Source: Streptacidiphilus sp. P02-A3a
GTDB taxonomy: Bacteria; Actinomycetota; Actinomycetes; Streptomycetales; Streptomycetaceae
Reading direction: 5' to 3'
Length of the DNA: 64,000 nucleotides
Assembly (NCBI RefSeq): GCF_014084105.1
Contig: NZ_CP048289.1
Location: 4,101,922-4,165,921 of the forward strand
Made by a program: the position numbers and the translations under genes
Shown: positions 39,804-54,728 of the stretch, piece after piece
How positions within the stretch are numbered: position 1 is the first letter of the stretch
Layout: every line of letters begins with the position of its first letter
The notes under the pieces: model-generated
What the model was told of the DNA's origin: nothing
Databases searched by the model: none
What the model saw: only the letters and a program-made list of their open reading frames with translations

Positions 39804-41254
39804 GCCAGCTTTCCATCGCCCAGCACGGCATATGGGTCACCGCGCGGGCCGGCGCGGCCACCGCCTACCACATGCCGCTGCTGATCGCCCTGGCCGCACA
39901 GCCGGACCAGGGCGCACTCGCCGAGGCCTGCCGCGCTCTGGTCGAGCGGCATCCGCTGCTCGGCAGCGCGGTGCGGGAGCGCAGCGGTGTCCCGCACTTC
40001 GAACCGGCGGCCGTGGCGCCGGTACTGGAGCGGGCCGAGTCCGTGGACGAGGTGGTCGACCGGCCGTTCGACCTGGAGCGGGGACCGCTGGTCCGGTTCG
40101 CGCTGGTCGGCGGACGCACGCTGCTGGTCGTCGCCCACCACCTGGTCTTCGACGGCCACTCCAAGGACCTGCTGGTGGCGGAGCTGGCCGCGCTCCACGC
40201 CGGCGACCCGCTGGAACCGGCGCCCCCGGCGGTCGCCGTGCCCGCGCCGAGCCCGGACGCCCTCGCCGACGCCGCCGACTTCTGGACCCACCGCTGGCAC
40301 GAGCCGGGCGCCGTCGCGCTGCCCGGCGGCACCCTGCGCTCCCGCGCCGCCGGGACCGGCGAGGCCATCGAATTCCCCTTGGCCATAACGGATATGGAGG
40401 GCCTCACCCGATTCGAGGTACTGGTCTCCACAGTCCACGCGTTGTTGGCCTCATACGGGAACTCGGAGGTTTTCACCGCCCTCGACCTGTCCACCCGAAC
40501 GGCGGCGGAATCCGGGCGGATCGGCTGCTATGTGAATGAACTCCCGATTCACTCCCGGCCGTTGCCCACTACACCATTCTCCGCGTTCGCGGCGGAACTC
40601 CGGCGCGAACTCCGGGAGATCTACCGCCATCGGGGAGTCCCGCTCTCCCGCGCCGTCCCGGGACTGCGCCCGCATGCCGCGCTGGCACCGGTGTCCATCA
40701 GCTACCGCCATACCGCGCAGGCGAGTTGGCCGGGTGCCGACGTGGAATGGCTCGCCTTCAACCACAGCGTCCGCGGCGCGCTGCAACTCCAGGTCGTGCA
40801 GGGGGCGCACGGGGCCGTGGCCAGCCTGCGGTACGACCCGCGCGAACTCGCCGACCCCGCGGCCTTCGCCGCCGACCTCACCCTGGCACTGACCGCAGTG
40901 GCCCGGGACCCGCACCAAACCCTGGGTGAGATCAGGGAGTTCACCACTCCAGTGGCCCCGGTCGGGGGTGACCGGCCGCAGCAGGCGCAGCCGCTGCCGC
41001 AACCCGCGGCCGCTGCCGCCGACGGACCCGACGCCGACGATCCGCTGGTCGAGCAGATCCGGGCGATCTGGGAGCAGATCCTCGACCTCTCGCCGATCGA
41101 CCCGCACGACGACATCTTCGACCTGGGCGGACACTCACTGACGATCACTCAGATCATCGCCCGGATGCAGCGGCAACTGGGCGTGGAGATCTCGCTGGAC
41201 GACTTCTTCGACAACTCGACCATCGCCGGAGTGGTCAAGGTGATCCGCTCATGA
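39800..41254 (+). CDS. C-PCP didomain protein (condensation plus carrier, no A domain)
   Basis: 484 residues. The C domain has HHLVFDG (intact HHxxxDG) near residue 113. After a Pro/Ala/Gln linker comes a carrier domain with FDLGGHSLTITQII, the Ser attachment site, at about 445. There is no adenylation domain, so the carrier must be loaded in trans, most simply by the AMP ligase encoded just upstream (ATGA overlap). It ends overlapping the E1alpha start. The order ligase, C-PCP, E1, E2 suggests that this protein builds or receives an unusual acyl unit. Confidence 0.9.
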   Translation: MSQLSIAQHGIWVTARAGAATAYHMPLLIALAAQPDQGALAEACRALVERHPLLGSAVRERSGVPHFEPAAVAPVLERAESVDEVVDRPFDLERGPLVRFALVGGRTLLVVAHHLVFDGHSKDLLVAELAALHAGDPLEPAPPAVAVPAPSPDALADAADFWTHRWHEPGAVALPGGTLRSRAAGTGEAIEFPLAITDMEGLTRFEVLVSTVHALLASYGNSEVFTALDLSTRTAAESGRIGCYVNELPIHSRPLPTTPFSAFAAELRRELREIYRHRGVPLSRAVPGLRPHAALAPVSISYRHTAQASWPGADVEWLAFNHSVRGALQLQVVQGAHGAVASLRYDPRELADPAAFAADLTLALTAVARDPHQTLGEIREFTTPVAPVGGDRPQQAQPLPQPAAAAADGPDADDPLVEQIRAIWEQILDLSPIDPHDDIFDLGGHSLTITQIIARMQRQLGVEISLDDFFDNSTIAGVVKVIRS

Positions 41255-42165
41255 CCACCGAGACCCCCGCGCGCAAGCACGCGCCGCCGCTCAGCAGGCT
41301 GTCCGACCAGGACCTGACCCAGCTGCTCACCATCCGCGCCTTCGAGTCGCAACTGCTCGACCTGTTCGACCGGGGCATGCTCAACGGAACCACCCACACC
41401 TGCCTCGGGCAGGAGTACGTCCCGGTCGCGCTGGAACCGCTGCTCGACCCGCGCGACCACGTCTTCAGCAACCACCGGGGCCACGGCCACTACCTGGCCA
41501 GGCACCGCGACCCGGAGGGGCTGCTCGCGGAGATCATGGGCCGCCGCGGCGCGGTCTGCGGCGGGGTCGGCGGCAGCCAGCACATCCGCCGGGACCGCTA
41601 CCTGTCGACCGGCGTCCAGGGCGAGAGCCTGCCGGTGGCCTGCGGTGTCGCGCTGCACCTCAAGCGGACCGAGCCGGGGGCCCTGGCCTGCGTCTACATC
41701 GGTGACGGGACCTTCGGCGAGGGGGCCGTCTACGAGGCGCTGAACATCGCCGCACTGTGGCGGCTGCCGCTGCTGGTGGTGGTGGAGAACAACGGCATCG
41801 CGCAGTCCACGCCCGCCGCCGGGAACCTGGCCGGGAGCATCGCCGGACGGGCGGCGGCGTTCGGCATCGCGCATCAGCGCACCGACTCCATGGACGTCAA
41901 CGCGATCCGGGACCAGCTGGCGCCCGCCGTCGGCGCGGTCCGCGACGGAGCGCCGCTGGTACTGGAGTTCGCCACGCACCGGCTCGGACCGCACAGCAAG
42001 GGCGACGACACCCGCCCGGAGCCGGTGGTCGAGCGACTGCGGTCGGCCGGATGGTACGCGCGCTACGCCCGGGACCACCCGGAGCAGTTGCAACGGTTGG
42101 AGCAGCGGGCGCGGGCGCGGATGGCCGCCGTCGCCGAGGACGTCACGGCACGGGAGCTGTCATGA
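41251..42165 (+). CDS. 2-oxoacid dehydrogenase E1 component, alpha subunit
   Basis: 304 residues. The thiamine diphosphate motif runs from IGDGTFGEG to VVVENN, the GDG...NN pattern. VGGSQHI resembles the GGSMH loop of pyruvate/acetoin dehydrogenases more than branched-chain enzymes. With E1beta it would decarboxylate a 2-oxo acid (or a related donor) and pass the acyl group to the lipoyl arm of the E2 encoded next. It overlaps its neighbours by 4 bp on each side, so it belongs to the NRPS operon and is probably a dedicated copy. The substrate is unknown. Confidence 0.92.
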   Translation: MTTETPARKHAPPLSRLSDQDLTQLLTIRAFESQLLDLFDRGMLNGTTHTCLGQEYVPVALEPLLDPRDHVFSNHRGHGHYLARHRDPEGLLAEIMGRRGAVCGGVGGSQHIRRDRYLSTGVQGESLPVACGVALHLKRTEPGALACVYIGDGTFGEGAVYEALNIAALWRLPLLVVVENNGIAQSTPAAGNLAGSIAGRAAAFGIAHQRTDSMDVNAIRDQLAPAVGAVRDGAPLVLEFATHRLGPHSKGDDTRPEPVVERLRSAGWYARYARDHPEQLQRLEQRARARMAAVAEDVTARELS

Positions 42166-43145
42166 GAGTCGCCGAGAACCTCAACGCCGCCCTGCACGGG
42201 CTGATGGAGCGGACCCCCGACCTGTACCTGATCGGCGAGGACGTGGCCGACCCGTACGGCGGAGCCTTCAAGATCACCCGTGGCCTGTCCAGCCGCTTCC
42301 CCGAGCGCGTGCTCACCACCCCGATCAGCGAGAACGCGCTCACCGGCATCGCCGCCGGGCTCGCCCTGGCCGGGGACAGCGCCATCGCCGAGATCATGTT
42401 CGGCGACTTCGCCACCCTGGCCTTCGACCAGCTGGTCAACTTCGCCGCCAAGTCGGTCTCGATGTACGGCGACCGGCTGCCGATGCGGATGATCGTGCGC
42501 TGCCCGGTCGGCGGCGGCCGGGGCTACGGGCCCACCCACAGCCAGAGCCTGCAGAAGCACTTCCTCGGCGTGCCCGGCCTGGCGCTGTACGAGGTGTCGC
42601 CGTTCCGCGACAACGCCGCGGTCCTCGCGGAGATGCTCGCCCGGCAGGAGCCCTGCGTGCTGTTCGAGGACAAGGTGCTCTACACCCGTCCGATGGAGGA
42701 GGTGCGGGCCCCGTTCGTGCTCCAACCGCCGGACGGCTCCGGCATGGCCCGGGTGTCCCTGGCCGGCGGCTCGGGTGGCGGTCCCGACTGCGTGCTGATC
42801 GCGGCCGGGGGCACCGCCCACCGCGCCCTGGACGCGATGCGCTCGCTGCTGCTGGAGGAGGAGATCGAGTGCACGCTGCTCGTCCCCTCCCGGCTGTACC
42901 CGTTCGACGTCGAGCTGCCCGACACCCGTCAGGTGTTCGTGGTGGAGGAGGGCACCGCCGGCGGCACCTGGGGCGCGGAGGTGGCGCACGTGATCCACCA
43001 GCGGCACTGGGAGCGGCTGGCCCGGCCGGTGACCCTGGTGCACTCCGCCGACTCCGTCATCCCCACCGCTCCGCACCTCGAACGCGAGGTGCTGGTCAGC
43101 GCCTCGACCATCCACCGCGTCATCCAGGAGACCCTGAGTGGCTGA
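42162..43145 (+). CDS. 2-oxoacid dehydrogenase E1 component, beta subunit
   Basis: 327 residues, transketolase pyrimidine-binding and C-terminal domains. Typical segments are IGEDVADPYGGAFKITRGL, TPISENALTGIAAGLAL, EIMFGDFATLAFDQLVN and RCPVGGGRGYGPTHSQS. The conserved Glu-based cofactor activation site is likely in PISEN. ATG 42162 overlaps the E1alpha stop (ATGA). It ends 8 bp into the E2 gene. It forms the alpha2beta2 E1 with the preceding gene. Confidence 0.93.
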   Translation: MRVAENLNAALHGLMERTPDLYLIGEDVADPYGGAFKITRGLSSRFPERVLTTPISENALTGIAAGLALAGDSAIAEIMFGDFATLAFDQLVNFAAKSVSMYGDRLPMRMIVRCPVGGGRGYGPTHSQSLQKHFLGVPGLALYEVSPFRDNAAVLAEMLARQEPCVLFEDKVLYTRPMEEVRAPFVLQPPDGSGMARVSLAGGSGGGPDCVLIAAGGTAHRALDAMRSLLLEEEIECTLLVPSRLYPFDVELPDTRQVFVVEEGTAGGTWGAEVAHVIHQRHWERLARPVTLVHSADSVIPTAPHLEREVLVSASTIHRVIQETLSG

Positions 43146-44228
43146 GCAGCGAGTGCCCAAACTCAACAACAACGACACCGAGTACGTGCTGACCGAGTGG
43201 CTGGTGGCGGACGGCGCCGAGGTCCGCGCCGGTGACCCGATGGTGGTCGTGGAGACCTCCAAGGCCGCCGAGGAGCTGGTGGCCGAGGCGTCCGGGGTGC
43301 TCCGGCAGCGCGCCAAGGCCGGCGACCTGTGCCGCCCCGGCGAACTGGTCGCGGAGGTGCTGGACGGCTCCGCGCCGCGCTCGGTCGAGCCGGGTCCCGC
43401 CGCGGACCCGGCCGCGGCCGACGGCGGACCGCTGGTCACCAGGGCCGCGCGGGAACTGGCCGACCGGTACGGCATCAGCGCCGGGCGGATCGCCGCCCTG
43501 GGCCTGGCCGTGGTCCGCGGCGCCGACATCGAGGCACTCCACGCGGCCGACGGTTCCGCCGCCGGGGCCGACGCCGCCGGGGCGGAGACCGCCGTTCGGC
43601 CCGGCGCGGTCCGGCTCGGCCGGGTACAGCGGGGCGTGGCGCGCTCCGTCGAGCTCTCGCACCGGACCATCCCGGCCGCGTACACGGTGGTGCGGATGGA
43701 CCTCGGACCGGCGGTCGCGCACGCCCGGGCGCTGACCCGCAGCGTACGGCGGCCGGTCGGCCTGGCCGAGGTGTTCGTGCAGCAGGTCGCGGCGCTGCAC
43801 CCGCAGTTCCCGCTGTTCTTCGCCGCCATCGAGGGCAGCACCGCGCTGCTCGCCGAGGCCCCGCACATCGGTGTCACCGTCGACCTGGGGGAGGGGCTGT
43901 TCGTCCCCTGCGTCCGCGACGCCGCCAACCGGACGATCCGCGAGATCGCCACCGAACTGATGAGGTTCCGGCTCGCCGCGACCGACGGCACGTTCCGCGA
44001 GAGCGACCTGGGCGGAGCCAACTTCGTGGTGACCCTGCACACCGACGCCGACGTGGTGCTGGCCGTGCCGCTGGTGTTCCCGGGCACGGTCTGCGCGCTG
44101 GCGGTCACCTCGCCCACGGACGGTTCCCCCGCCAACATCGGCCTGGCCTACGACCACCGGCTGATCAACGGCCGGGACGCGGTGCTGTTCCTGCACGCTC
44201 TCAAGAACTCCGTCGAAGGGCTCGGTTG

Positions 44229-44229
<1 letters not shown>
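43138..44229 (+). CDS. 2-oxoacid dehydrogenase E2 acyltransferase
   Basis: 363 residues, shorter than most E2s. The N-terminal lipoyl domain has the lipoylated Lys in VETSKAAEEL. A peripheral-subunit-binding domain follows (LVTRAARELADRYGI). The C-terminal acyltransferase core ends with YDHRLINGRDA, the catalytic His-Arg motif. The start is GTG 43138, overlapping the E1beta stop by 8 bp; its TGA overlaps the next ATG by one base (TGATG). No E3 (dihydrolipoamide dehydrogenase) gene is in the window, so a housekeeping E3 may be shared or the acyl group may leave by transfer to CoA or a carrier protein. Confidence 0.92.
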
Positions 44230-49592
<5,363 letters not shown>

Positions 49593-49610
49593 ACCGACGC
49601 CCGACCGGAC

Positions 49611-49649
49611 GGGACCGCCCTGCTGACGGCCAGTCAGGAGGGCGGTCCC
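49611..49649 (+). terminator. Terminator of the six-gene NRPS operon
   Basis: GGGACCGCCC (49611-49620) pairs with GGGCGGTCCC (49640-49649). The stem continues inward through CTGAC/GTCAG with one mismatch, around loop GGCCA. It lies 18 bp after the stop codon and 16 bp before the convergent gene's stop, so it may serve both. Confidence 0.85.
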
Positions 49650-49665
49650 GCTGCTCTCACGTAAT

Positions 49666-51603
49666 CTACGACTGGTCAGATACCTTGCTGTTCAGGACAC
49701 TTCGGCGCAGCAGGGTGCCCTCCGGGTCCAGGCCGAGCAGTCTCCCGGCCTGGCCGCCGAGCGTGAGGACATCTCGGGCCGGTCCCAACTCCTGCCAGGA
49801 GCTGCTCTGTTCGGGCAGTCTATGGAGCAGGGTGCCCTGGCCGTCGATCGCGTACAAGCGGCCGTTGACGGCGGTGAGCGCGCGCAGCGCGGCGGGCGGG
49901 GCGAACCGCAGCCAGGTGCGCGGCGAGCCGTCCGGTCGCGGGCTCTGCGGTGCGGTCCACAGCGCGCCGTCGTGGTCGAGGGCGTACAGGCGGCCGTCGC
50001 AGACGGCCAGCGCCCGGGTTCCGGTCGGACAGCGGTCCAGCACCTGCCAGTCGGCCGCCTCGGGGAAGGGCGGGCGAGCCAGCAGCCGACCGTGCCGGTC
50101 CGCCGCGTACAGCGCCAGCGGGCCGCCGACCGTGGCCTCCCTGGGGGCGGCCAGCGCGACCACGTCCGGGGCCGGACCGGCCGGTTGCAGCCTGCGGTTG
50201 TGCGCGTCGGCCGAGCGTACCCCGAGTGTCCCGTCCGCCAGTGCGGCGAAGATCCACGGGCCGGTCCCGGCCAGTGCCAGCGCGCCGTGGGCCGAGCCGA
50301 GCGCGGTCCAGCGCCCCGGCGCCGCCGGGGCGGACAGCCGGGTCAGCACGTTGCGGGTGATCCGAGCCACCACCGGATCACCGAGTGCCGCGCCCCAGTT
50401 GACCGTTCCCGCGTTGAAGACGGTGCCCGCACCGGACTCGAAGACGCCCAGCACGGCCCAGCCGCCCTGTCCGTAGTGCTGCCAGTGCCGCAGGTCGGCG
50501 GTGGCGAGCACGGCCAGCGAGGCGGGCGTGCCGTCGCGTCCGGTGGCGGTCGGCACGCCGTCGGTGAACTCCAGGTCGGCGGCGTCGGTCTCGTAGCCGA
50601 GCCCGCCCCGGGCGAAGGTGTCGCCGTCGGCCAGGCCGGTGCCCTCGAAGACCCAGTGCGCGGCGAAGGCGACGGTGTACGCCTCCAGCCGCATCCGCTC
50701 CATACTCGGTCCCCAACAACCGGCGCCGGTACGGAAACTGAGACCGGTGAGGCTGTTCTCGGGCCGGTTCACCGGGTCGCTCGACCACTCGACCGTGGTC
50801 AACTCCGGTGCCAGTTGCGCCATCGGGTCGGCGGCGGCGTCGCGGTAGCAGACCATGGTGCGGCCCTCGTCCTCCAACCGCATCTGCCACCAGGCGGTGT
50901 TGGCGCCGAAGACCGCGAGGTTGCCGCCCGCCCGGACGAACCCCTCCACCCGGTCGCGCATCTCCCAGGTCCAGTACTCGTCATGGCCGTTGACCACGAG
51001 CAGGCGGTACGGCAGCAGCGCCCTGGGGTCGAGGTGGAGATCGAGGTTGGAGCAGTAGTCCACGTCCGGGCCGTGCGCGCGCAGCCAGCGCATCAGGCCC
51101 TCCTCCCAGCGTTCCGGCGGCGGTCCGCCGCCCGGGCGGTCGAAGCTGACCCGGGCCGCGCGGGCCGGGTCCTCGGTCCAGTACAGGCCCTCGCCGGGCA
51201 CGCCGCTGCGGTTGTACGCCTGCCAGGTGGCGAACGGCACCGAGAGCAGCACCCGGGCCCGTGGGGCGTCCTCGGCCGGGCGGACCACGAACCACACCTC
51301 GCTGGCCTCGCCCCGGCCGGGGCGGAAGACCGCCCGGTACAGCGAACTGCGCCAGTGGCGGGGCACGTCCAGCACCCAACTGCCACCGGTCACCGCCGAC
51401 CGGTGCACGGTCCGGCCGTCCACGGCGTCCCGTACGGTGACCCGGCCGACCAGTTGGCCCTCCGCCGCCGTGACCGCCGCCGTGACCGCCGCCCTGTCGG
51501 CCGATCCGGACGCCGAGGCGCGGGCCGGTCTGCGGGTCACGGTGAAGCGAAGACTCCCCCCCTGTGCGCAGGAGGTCGCCTCCGCGTACGCAACCAAGGT
51601 CAC
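49666..51603 (-). CDS. N,N-dimethylformamidase-beta-like protein with C-terminal propeller
   Basis: 645 residues. Residues about 120-420 resemble the large subunit of N,N-dimethylformamidase ([40 protein letters not shown]). The last about 215 residues hold repeated [18 protein letters not shown] strands of a beta-propeller, the type found in tachylectin-like sugar-binding domains. No signal peptide is evident. The enzymatic role is unproven: C-N hydrolysis is suggested by family only. The start is GTG 51603 with GGAAGGCGG upstream. Two TGGTCCAGACCT-like boxes lie 76-110 bp upstream, suggesting DasR/GlcNAc control. Confidence 0.82.
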   Translation of the reverse strand: MTLVAYAEATSCAQGGSLRFTVTRRPARASASGSADRAAVTAAVTAAEGQLVGRVTVRDAVDGRTVHRSAVTGGSWVLDVPRHWRSSLYRAVFRPGRGEASEVWFVVRPAEDAPRARVLLSVPFATWQAYNRSGVPGEGLYWTEDPARAARVSFDRPGGGPPPERWEEGLMRWLRAHGPDVDYCSNLDLHLDPRALLPYRLLVVNGHDEYWTWEMRDRVEGFVRAGGNLAVFGANTAWWQMRLEDEGRTMVCYRDAAADPMAQLAPELTTVEWSSDPVNRPENSLTGLSFRTGAGCWGPSMERMRLEAYTVAFAAHWVFEGTGLADGDTFARGGLGYETDAADLEFTDGVPTATGRDGTPASLAVLATADLRHWQHYGQGGWAVLGVFESGAGTVFNAGTVNWGAALGDPVVARITRNVLTRLSAPAAPGRWTALGSAHGALALAGTGPWIFAALADGTLGVRSADAHNRRLQPAGPAPDVVALAAPREATVGGPLALYAADRHGRLLARPPFPEAADWQVLDRCPTGTRALAVCDGRLYALDHDGALWTAPQSPRPDGSPRTWLRFAPPAALRALTAVNGRLYAIDGQGTLLHRLPEQSSSWQELGPARDVLTLGGQAGRLLGLDPEGTLLRRSVLNSKVSDQS

Positions 51604-51678
51604 TACCGTGCCGCCTTCCCCCGAGGCGCGTTGCGCCGGACTTGCGCACCGGCTCCCCCGCAGTCCCGAAACCGCTAT

Positions 51679-51713
51679 TGGTCCAGACCTTTAGGGGAGA
51701 CTGGCATAGACCA
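51679..51713. promoter_or_regulatory. Pair of DasR/chitinase-type boxes
   Basis: TGGTCCAGACCT (51679-51690) is identical to the 12-bp repeat of Streptomyces chitinase promoters and close to the DasR element TGGTCTAGACCA. A second copy, TGGCATAGACCA (51702-51713), has two changes from that element. They are 23 bp apart, within a larger inverted repeat (ACCGCT-ATTGGTC / GACCAAT-GG-AGCGGT). They sit upstream of the minus-strand gene at 51603; the plus side holds only a remnant. Confidence 0.6.
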
Positions 51714-51838
51714 ATGGAGCGGTCAAGGGAGATCAGACCCCCTTTCCCGGCCCCGGCCGACCGGGTGCGGGAGAAGCCCGGGCAAGGCGGGAGAAGCCCG
51801 GCAGGGGCAGGTCACCCGGGCGTCCTCGGCCGCGAAAC

Positions 51839-52132
51839 CGCGTTCCGGCGCGGCGGCTCAGCTCCGAGCCGTCGGCCCGGGCCACGGTCGCGGCGATCAC
51901 CGAGGCGGGCGGCAGCACCGAACCGGTCCGGGTCGGCGTCGCCGCTGTCACCGCCCCGCTGCTGGCCCGGCGCGACGGCGCGATCGTCAACGTCTCCTCG
52001 AACGGGGCCGGACCGGCCATGGGCGACTACACCCTGGTCGGCGTGTACAAGCCGGCCCTGGAGGCGCTGACCCGTTACTTGGCCGCCGACCTGGACCCAC
52101 CGGTCCTGGACAGCGGAGCCGCCAGCCCGTAA
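51839..52132 (+). pseudogene. C-terminal remnant of a FabL-like enoyl reductase (SDR)
   Basis: Read in the frame ending at TAA 52130, the DNA encodes [13 protein letters not shown] then [20 protein letters not shown], the catalytic Tyr-x6-Lys region of a short-chain dehydrogenase of the FabL enoyl-reductase kind. The cofactor-binding N-terminus (GxxxGxG) is absent, and the C-terminus after DLDPP lacks the usual NVV-PG segment. No plausible start or ribosome site precedes it. This is a decayed fragment, perhaps of a fatty-acid gene once linked to the downstream enoyl-CoA hydratase. Confidence 0.7.
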
Positions 52133-52171
52133 CTTATCGAACGTTCGAACCTGGCCACTCCGGGAGTCCCC

Positions 52172-52936
52172 ATGACCGACACGGTTCTCACGCAGTACGC
52201 CGACGGCGTCGCCGTGATCACGATCAACCGGCCGGAGGCGCGCAACGCGCTGGACGCCGAGGTCGCCCGGGGCGTGGCCGCCGCCCTGGACGAGTTGGAG
52301 GCCCGGGCGGACCTGGTCGTCGGCGTGATCACCGGGGCCGGTGGCAGCTTCTGCTCGGGGATGGACCTCAAGGCGTTCCTGCGCGGCGAGACCCCGACCA
52401 TCCCCGGCCGGGGCCTGGTCGGGCTGACCGAGGCCCCGCCGGGCAAGCCGCTGATCGCGGCGGTCGAGGGCTACGCCCTGGCCGGTGGCTGCGAGATCGC
52501 CCTCGCCTGCGACCTGGTGGTCGCCGCCGAGGACGCGAAGTTCGGCATCCCCGAGGTCAAGCGCGGGCTGGTGGCCGCAGCCGGGGGCCTGCTGCGGCTG
52601 CCGCAGCGCATCCCGTACCAGGTCGCCATGGAGTACGCGCTCACCGGCGAGTTCCTGGACGCCCCACGCGCCCACAGCCTGGGGCTGGTGAACCGGCTCA
52701 CCGCGCCGGGCGGCGCGCTGGCCGGGGCCCGGGCGCTGGCCGCCACGATCGCCGCCAACGGCCCGCTCGCGGTGCGGACCACCAAGCAGATCATCGCGCA
52801 GGCCGCCCAGTGGCCCGCCGAGGAGGCCTGGACCCGGCAACAGGCCCTGGTCGAGGCGGTGTTCGCGTCCGAGGACGCCCGCGAGGGCGCGCGCGCCTTC
52901 GCCGAGAAGCGGGCTCCGCGCTGGACCGGGAAATGA
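52172..52936 (+). CDS. Enoyl-CoA hydratase/isomerase family protein
   Basis: 254 residues of the crotonase fold. [17 protein letters not shown] gives the first oxyanion-hole region, and [20 protein letters not shown] the second with the GG pair. The Glu of [10 protein letters not shown] aligns with a catalytic Glu of hydratases. It overlaps the CoA-transferase gene by 4 bp (ATGA), so the two are a unit acting on an acyl-CoA. GGGAG lies before ATG 52172. A role in degrading or supplying acyl-CoA units for the cluster is possible but unproven. Confidence 0.93.
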   Translation: MTDTVLTQYADGVAVITINRPEARNALDAEVARGVAAALDELEARADLVVGVITGAGGSFCSGMDLKAFLRGETPTIPGRGLVGLTEAPPGKPLIAAVEGYALAGGCEIALACDLVVAAEDAKFGIPEVKRGLVAAAGGLLRLPQRIPYQVAMEYALTGEFLDAPRAHSLGLVNRLTAPGGALAGARALAATIAANGPLAVRTTKQIIAQAAQWPAEEAWTRQQALVEAVFASEDAREGARAFAEKRAPRWTGK

Positions 52937-54081
52937 CCGCAGGTCACGGCCCGCTGGACGGGGTCCGGGTGTTGGAGCTCGGCGGCATCGGCCCCGGCCC
53001 GTTCTGCGGCATGCTGCTGGCCGACCTCGGCGCCACCGTGGTCCGGGTGGAGCGGCCGGCCGACGCCGGAAACCCCTCGCAGCACCCGTGGCTGCACCGC
53101 AACCGCCGGTCGATCGCGGTGGACCTGAAGCGCCCCGAGGGGGTGGCCGCGCTGCTGGCGCTGGTCGAGCGGTCGGACGCGCTGATCGAGGGCTTCCGGC
53201 CGGGCGTGGCGGAGCGGCTCGGCCTTGGCCCCGACCCCTGCCTGGCCCGCAACCCGGCCCTGGTCTACGGCCGGATGACCGGCTGGGGGCAGGACGGACC
53301 GCTCGCCCAGGAGCCCGGACACGACATCAACTACATCGCCCTGGCCGGGGCGCTGCACGCGATCGCGCCCGAAGGCGGCGACCCGGTGCCGCCGCTGAAC
53401 CTGGTCGGCGACTTCGGCGGCGGCGGCATGCTGCTCGCCCTCGGACTCCTCGCCGCCCTGCTCAACTCCCGTGCCAGCGGCCAGGGACAGGTGGTGGACG
53501 CGGCGATGACCGACGGCACCGCGCTGCTGCTGGCGATGACCTACGGCTTCCTGGCCCACGGACGCTGGCAGGACCGCCCGGCCAGCAACCTGCTCGACGG
53601 CGGGGCCCCGTTCTACACCGTCTACCGCTGCGCCGACGACCGGCACGTCTCGGTCGGCTCCATCGAGCCGCAGTTCTACGCCGCGCTGCTGCGGGTGCTC
53701 GGCCTGAGCGAGGACCCGTTGTTCGCCCGGCAGTTCGACCGGGCAGCCTGGCCCGCGATGCGCGAGCGGTTCGCCGAGCTGTTCCGCTCCCGGGAACGGG
53801 ACGACTGGGCCGCCCGGTTCGAGGGGCAGGGCGCCTGCGTCACTCCGGTGCTGTCGCTGACCGAGGCGCCGGAGCACCCGCACAACGCCGCCCGCGCCAC
53901 CTACCTCCCGGGCCCCGGCGGTGGCATCCAGCCCGCCCCCGCGCCGCGCTTCAGCGCCACCCCGACGGCCGCCCCGGTCGCGGCCCCGCCCACCGGCGCG
54001 GACACCCGCGCCGTACTGCGCGCCTGCGGCCTGCCGGACGACCAGCTGACCGACCTGTTCGCCCGTGGCGTCCTGGCCTGA
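52933..54081 (+). CDS. Alpha-methylacyl-CoA racemase / family III CoA-transferase
   Basis: 382 residues. [20 protein letters not shown] and [15 protein letters not shown] are the N-terminal signatures. [13 protein letters not shown] carries the His of racemases, [13 protein letters not shown] the Asp, and [13 protein letters not shown] a later conserved block. The His/Asp pattern fits alpha-methylacyl-CoA racemase better than formyl-CoA transferase. ATG 52933 overlaps the hydratase stop. Racemisation of 2-methylacyl-CoA together with a hydratase suggests branched acyl-CoA metabolism. Confidence 0.9.
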   Translation: MTAGHGPLDGVRVLELGGIGPGPFCGMLLADLGATVVRVERPADAGNPSQHPWLHRNRRSIAVDLKRPEGVAALLALVERSDALIEGFRPGVAERLGLGPDPCLARNPALVYGRMTGWGQDGPLAQEPGHDINYIALAGALHAIAPEGGDPVPPLNLVGDFGGGGMLLALGLLAALLNSRASGQGQVVDAAMTDGTALLLAMTYGFLAHGRWQDRPASNLLDGGAPFYTVYRCADDRHVSVGSIEPQFYAALLRVLGLSEDPLFARQFDRAAWPAMRERFAELFRSRERDDWAARFEGQGACVTPVLSLTEAPEHPHNAARATYLPGPGGGIQPAPAPRFSATPTAAPVAAPPTGADTRAVLRACGLPDDQLTDLFARGVLA

Positions 54082-54126
54082 CCGGGCGTCATCGCATCGT
54101 CCGCGCAGCCACTGCGAGACGTTCGC

Positions 54127-54600
54127 TCAGCTCGGCGCGACGGGCTGTTCGAGGAGCTCCTCCGGTTCGTCGAAGCCGCAGCGCCGGTACAGCGGCGCAC
54201 TGCGCTCGGACGGCCACACGATCAACGTATCCAGGCTGTGAGCGCGCGCATAGCCGGTGGCCGCGTCGAGCAGGGCCCTACCCAGACCGCGATTGCGCTG
54301 TTCAGGGACGACGTAGAAGTTCGTCACGTAGCCGAGGGCGTCAGAACCCGGGTAGGGACTCGGCACCTTCTCCACGAGACACACGAACAGGTGACCGCAG
54401 GGCCGACCACCCACCTCCGCGACCCAGACACGCCACGGCCCGACCATCCGGGAACGCAGCCACTGCTCACACTCGGCCGTGAACTCCTCTTCGTTCCGCC
54501 GGACTTCGTCTCCGCCGTCCTCCACCTTGAACCGCCAGCGCATGGCTGCCAGCGCGGGCGCGTCATCGGACCCGGCCAGACGGATAGCAACGTCACTCAT
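54127..54600 (-). CDS. GNAT-family N-acetyltransferase
   Basis: 157 residues. The acetyl-CoA loop is VVPEQRNRGLGRALL (RxxGxG) and the C-terminal strand-turn is SAPLYRRCGF. ATG 54600 (MSDVAIRL) is preferred over an upstream extension that would cross the intergenic palindrome. The substrate is unknown; a resistance or tailoring role is possible from position at the cluster edge. A perfect 16-bp palindrome lies 95 bp upstream. Confidence 0.9.
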   Translation of the reverse strand: MSDVAIRLAGSDDAPALAAMRWRFKVEDGGDEVRRNEEEFTAECEQWLRSRMVGPWRVWVAEVGGRPCGHLFVCLVEKVPSPYPGSDALGYVTNFYVVPEQRNRGLGRALLDAATGYARAHSLDTLIVWPSERSAPLYRRCGFDEPEELLEQPVAPS

Positions 54601-54694
54601 GGCCACACTCTCGCAGGCCGATCCGCCAGGGCGAAACGGCCCAGGAACGTCCAGTGACTCGTGAACTCCTGTGGTGAGGGCTCCTGAGCCCAGC

Positions 54695-54710
54695 CACAAT
54701 GATCATTGTG
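54695..54710. promoter_or_regulatory. Perfect 16-bp palindrome, possible operator
   Basis: CACAATGATCATTGTG is a complete dyad in an otherwise GC-rich region, 95 bp upstream of the acetyltransferase start and 19 bp outside the ISL3 left terminal repeat. Its AT-rich core fits a dimeric repressor site. Confidence 0.4.
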
Positions 54711-54728
54711 AGGGCCTGTCCAGGCAAT

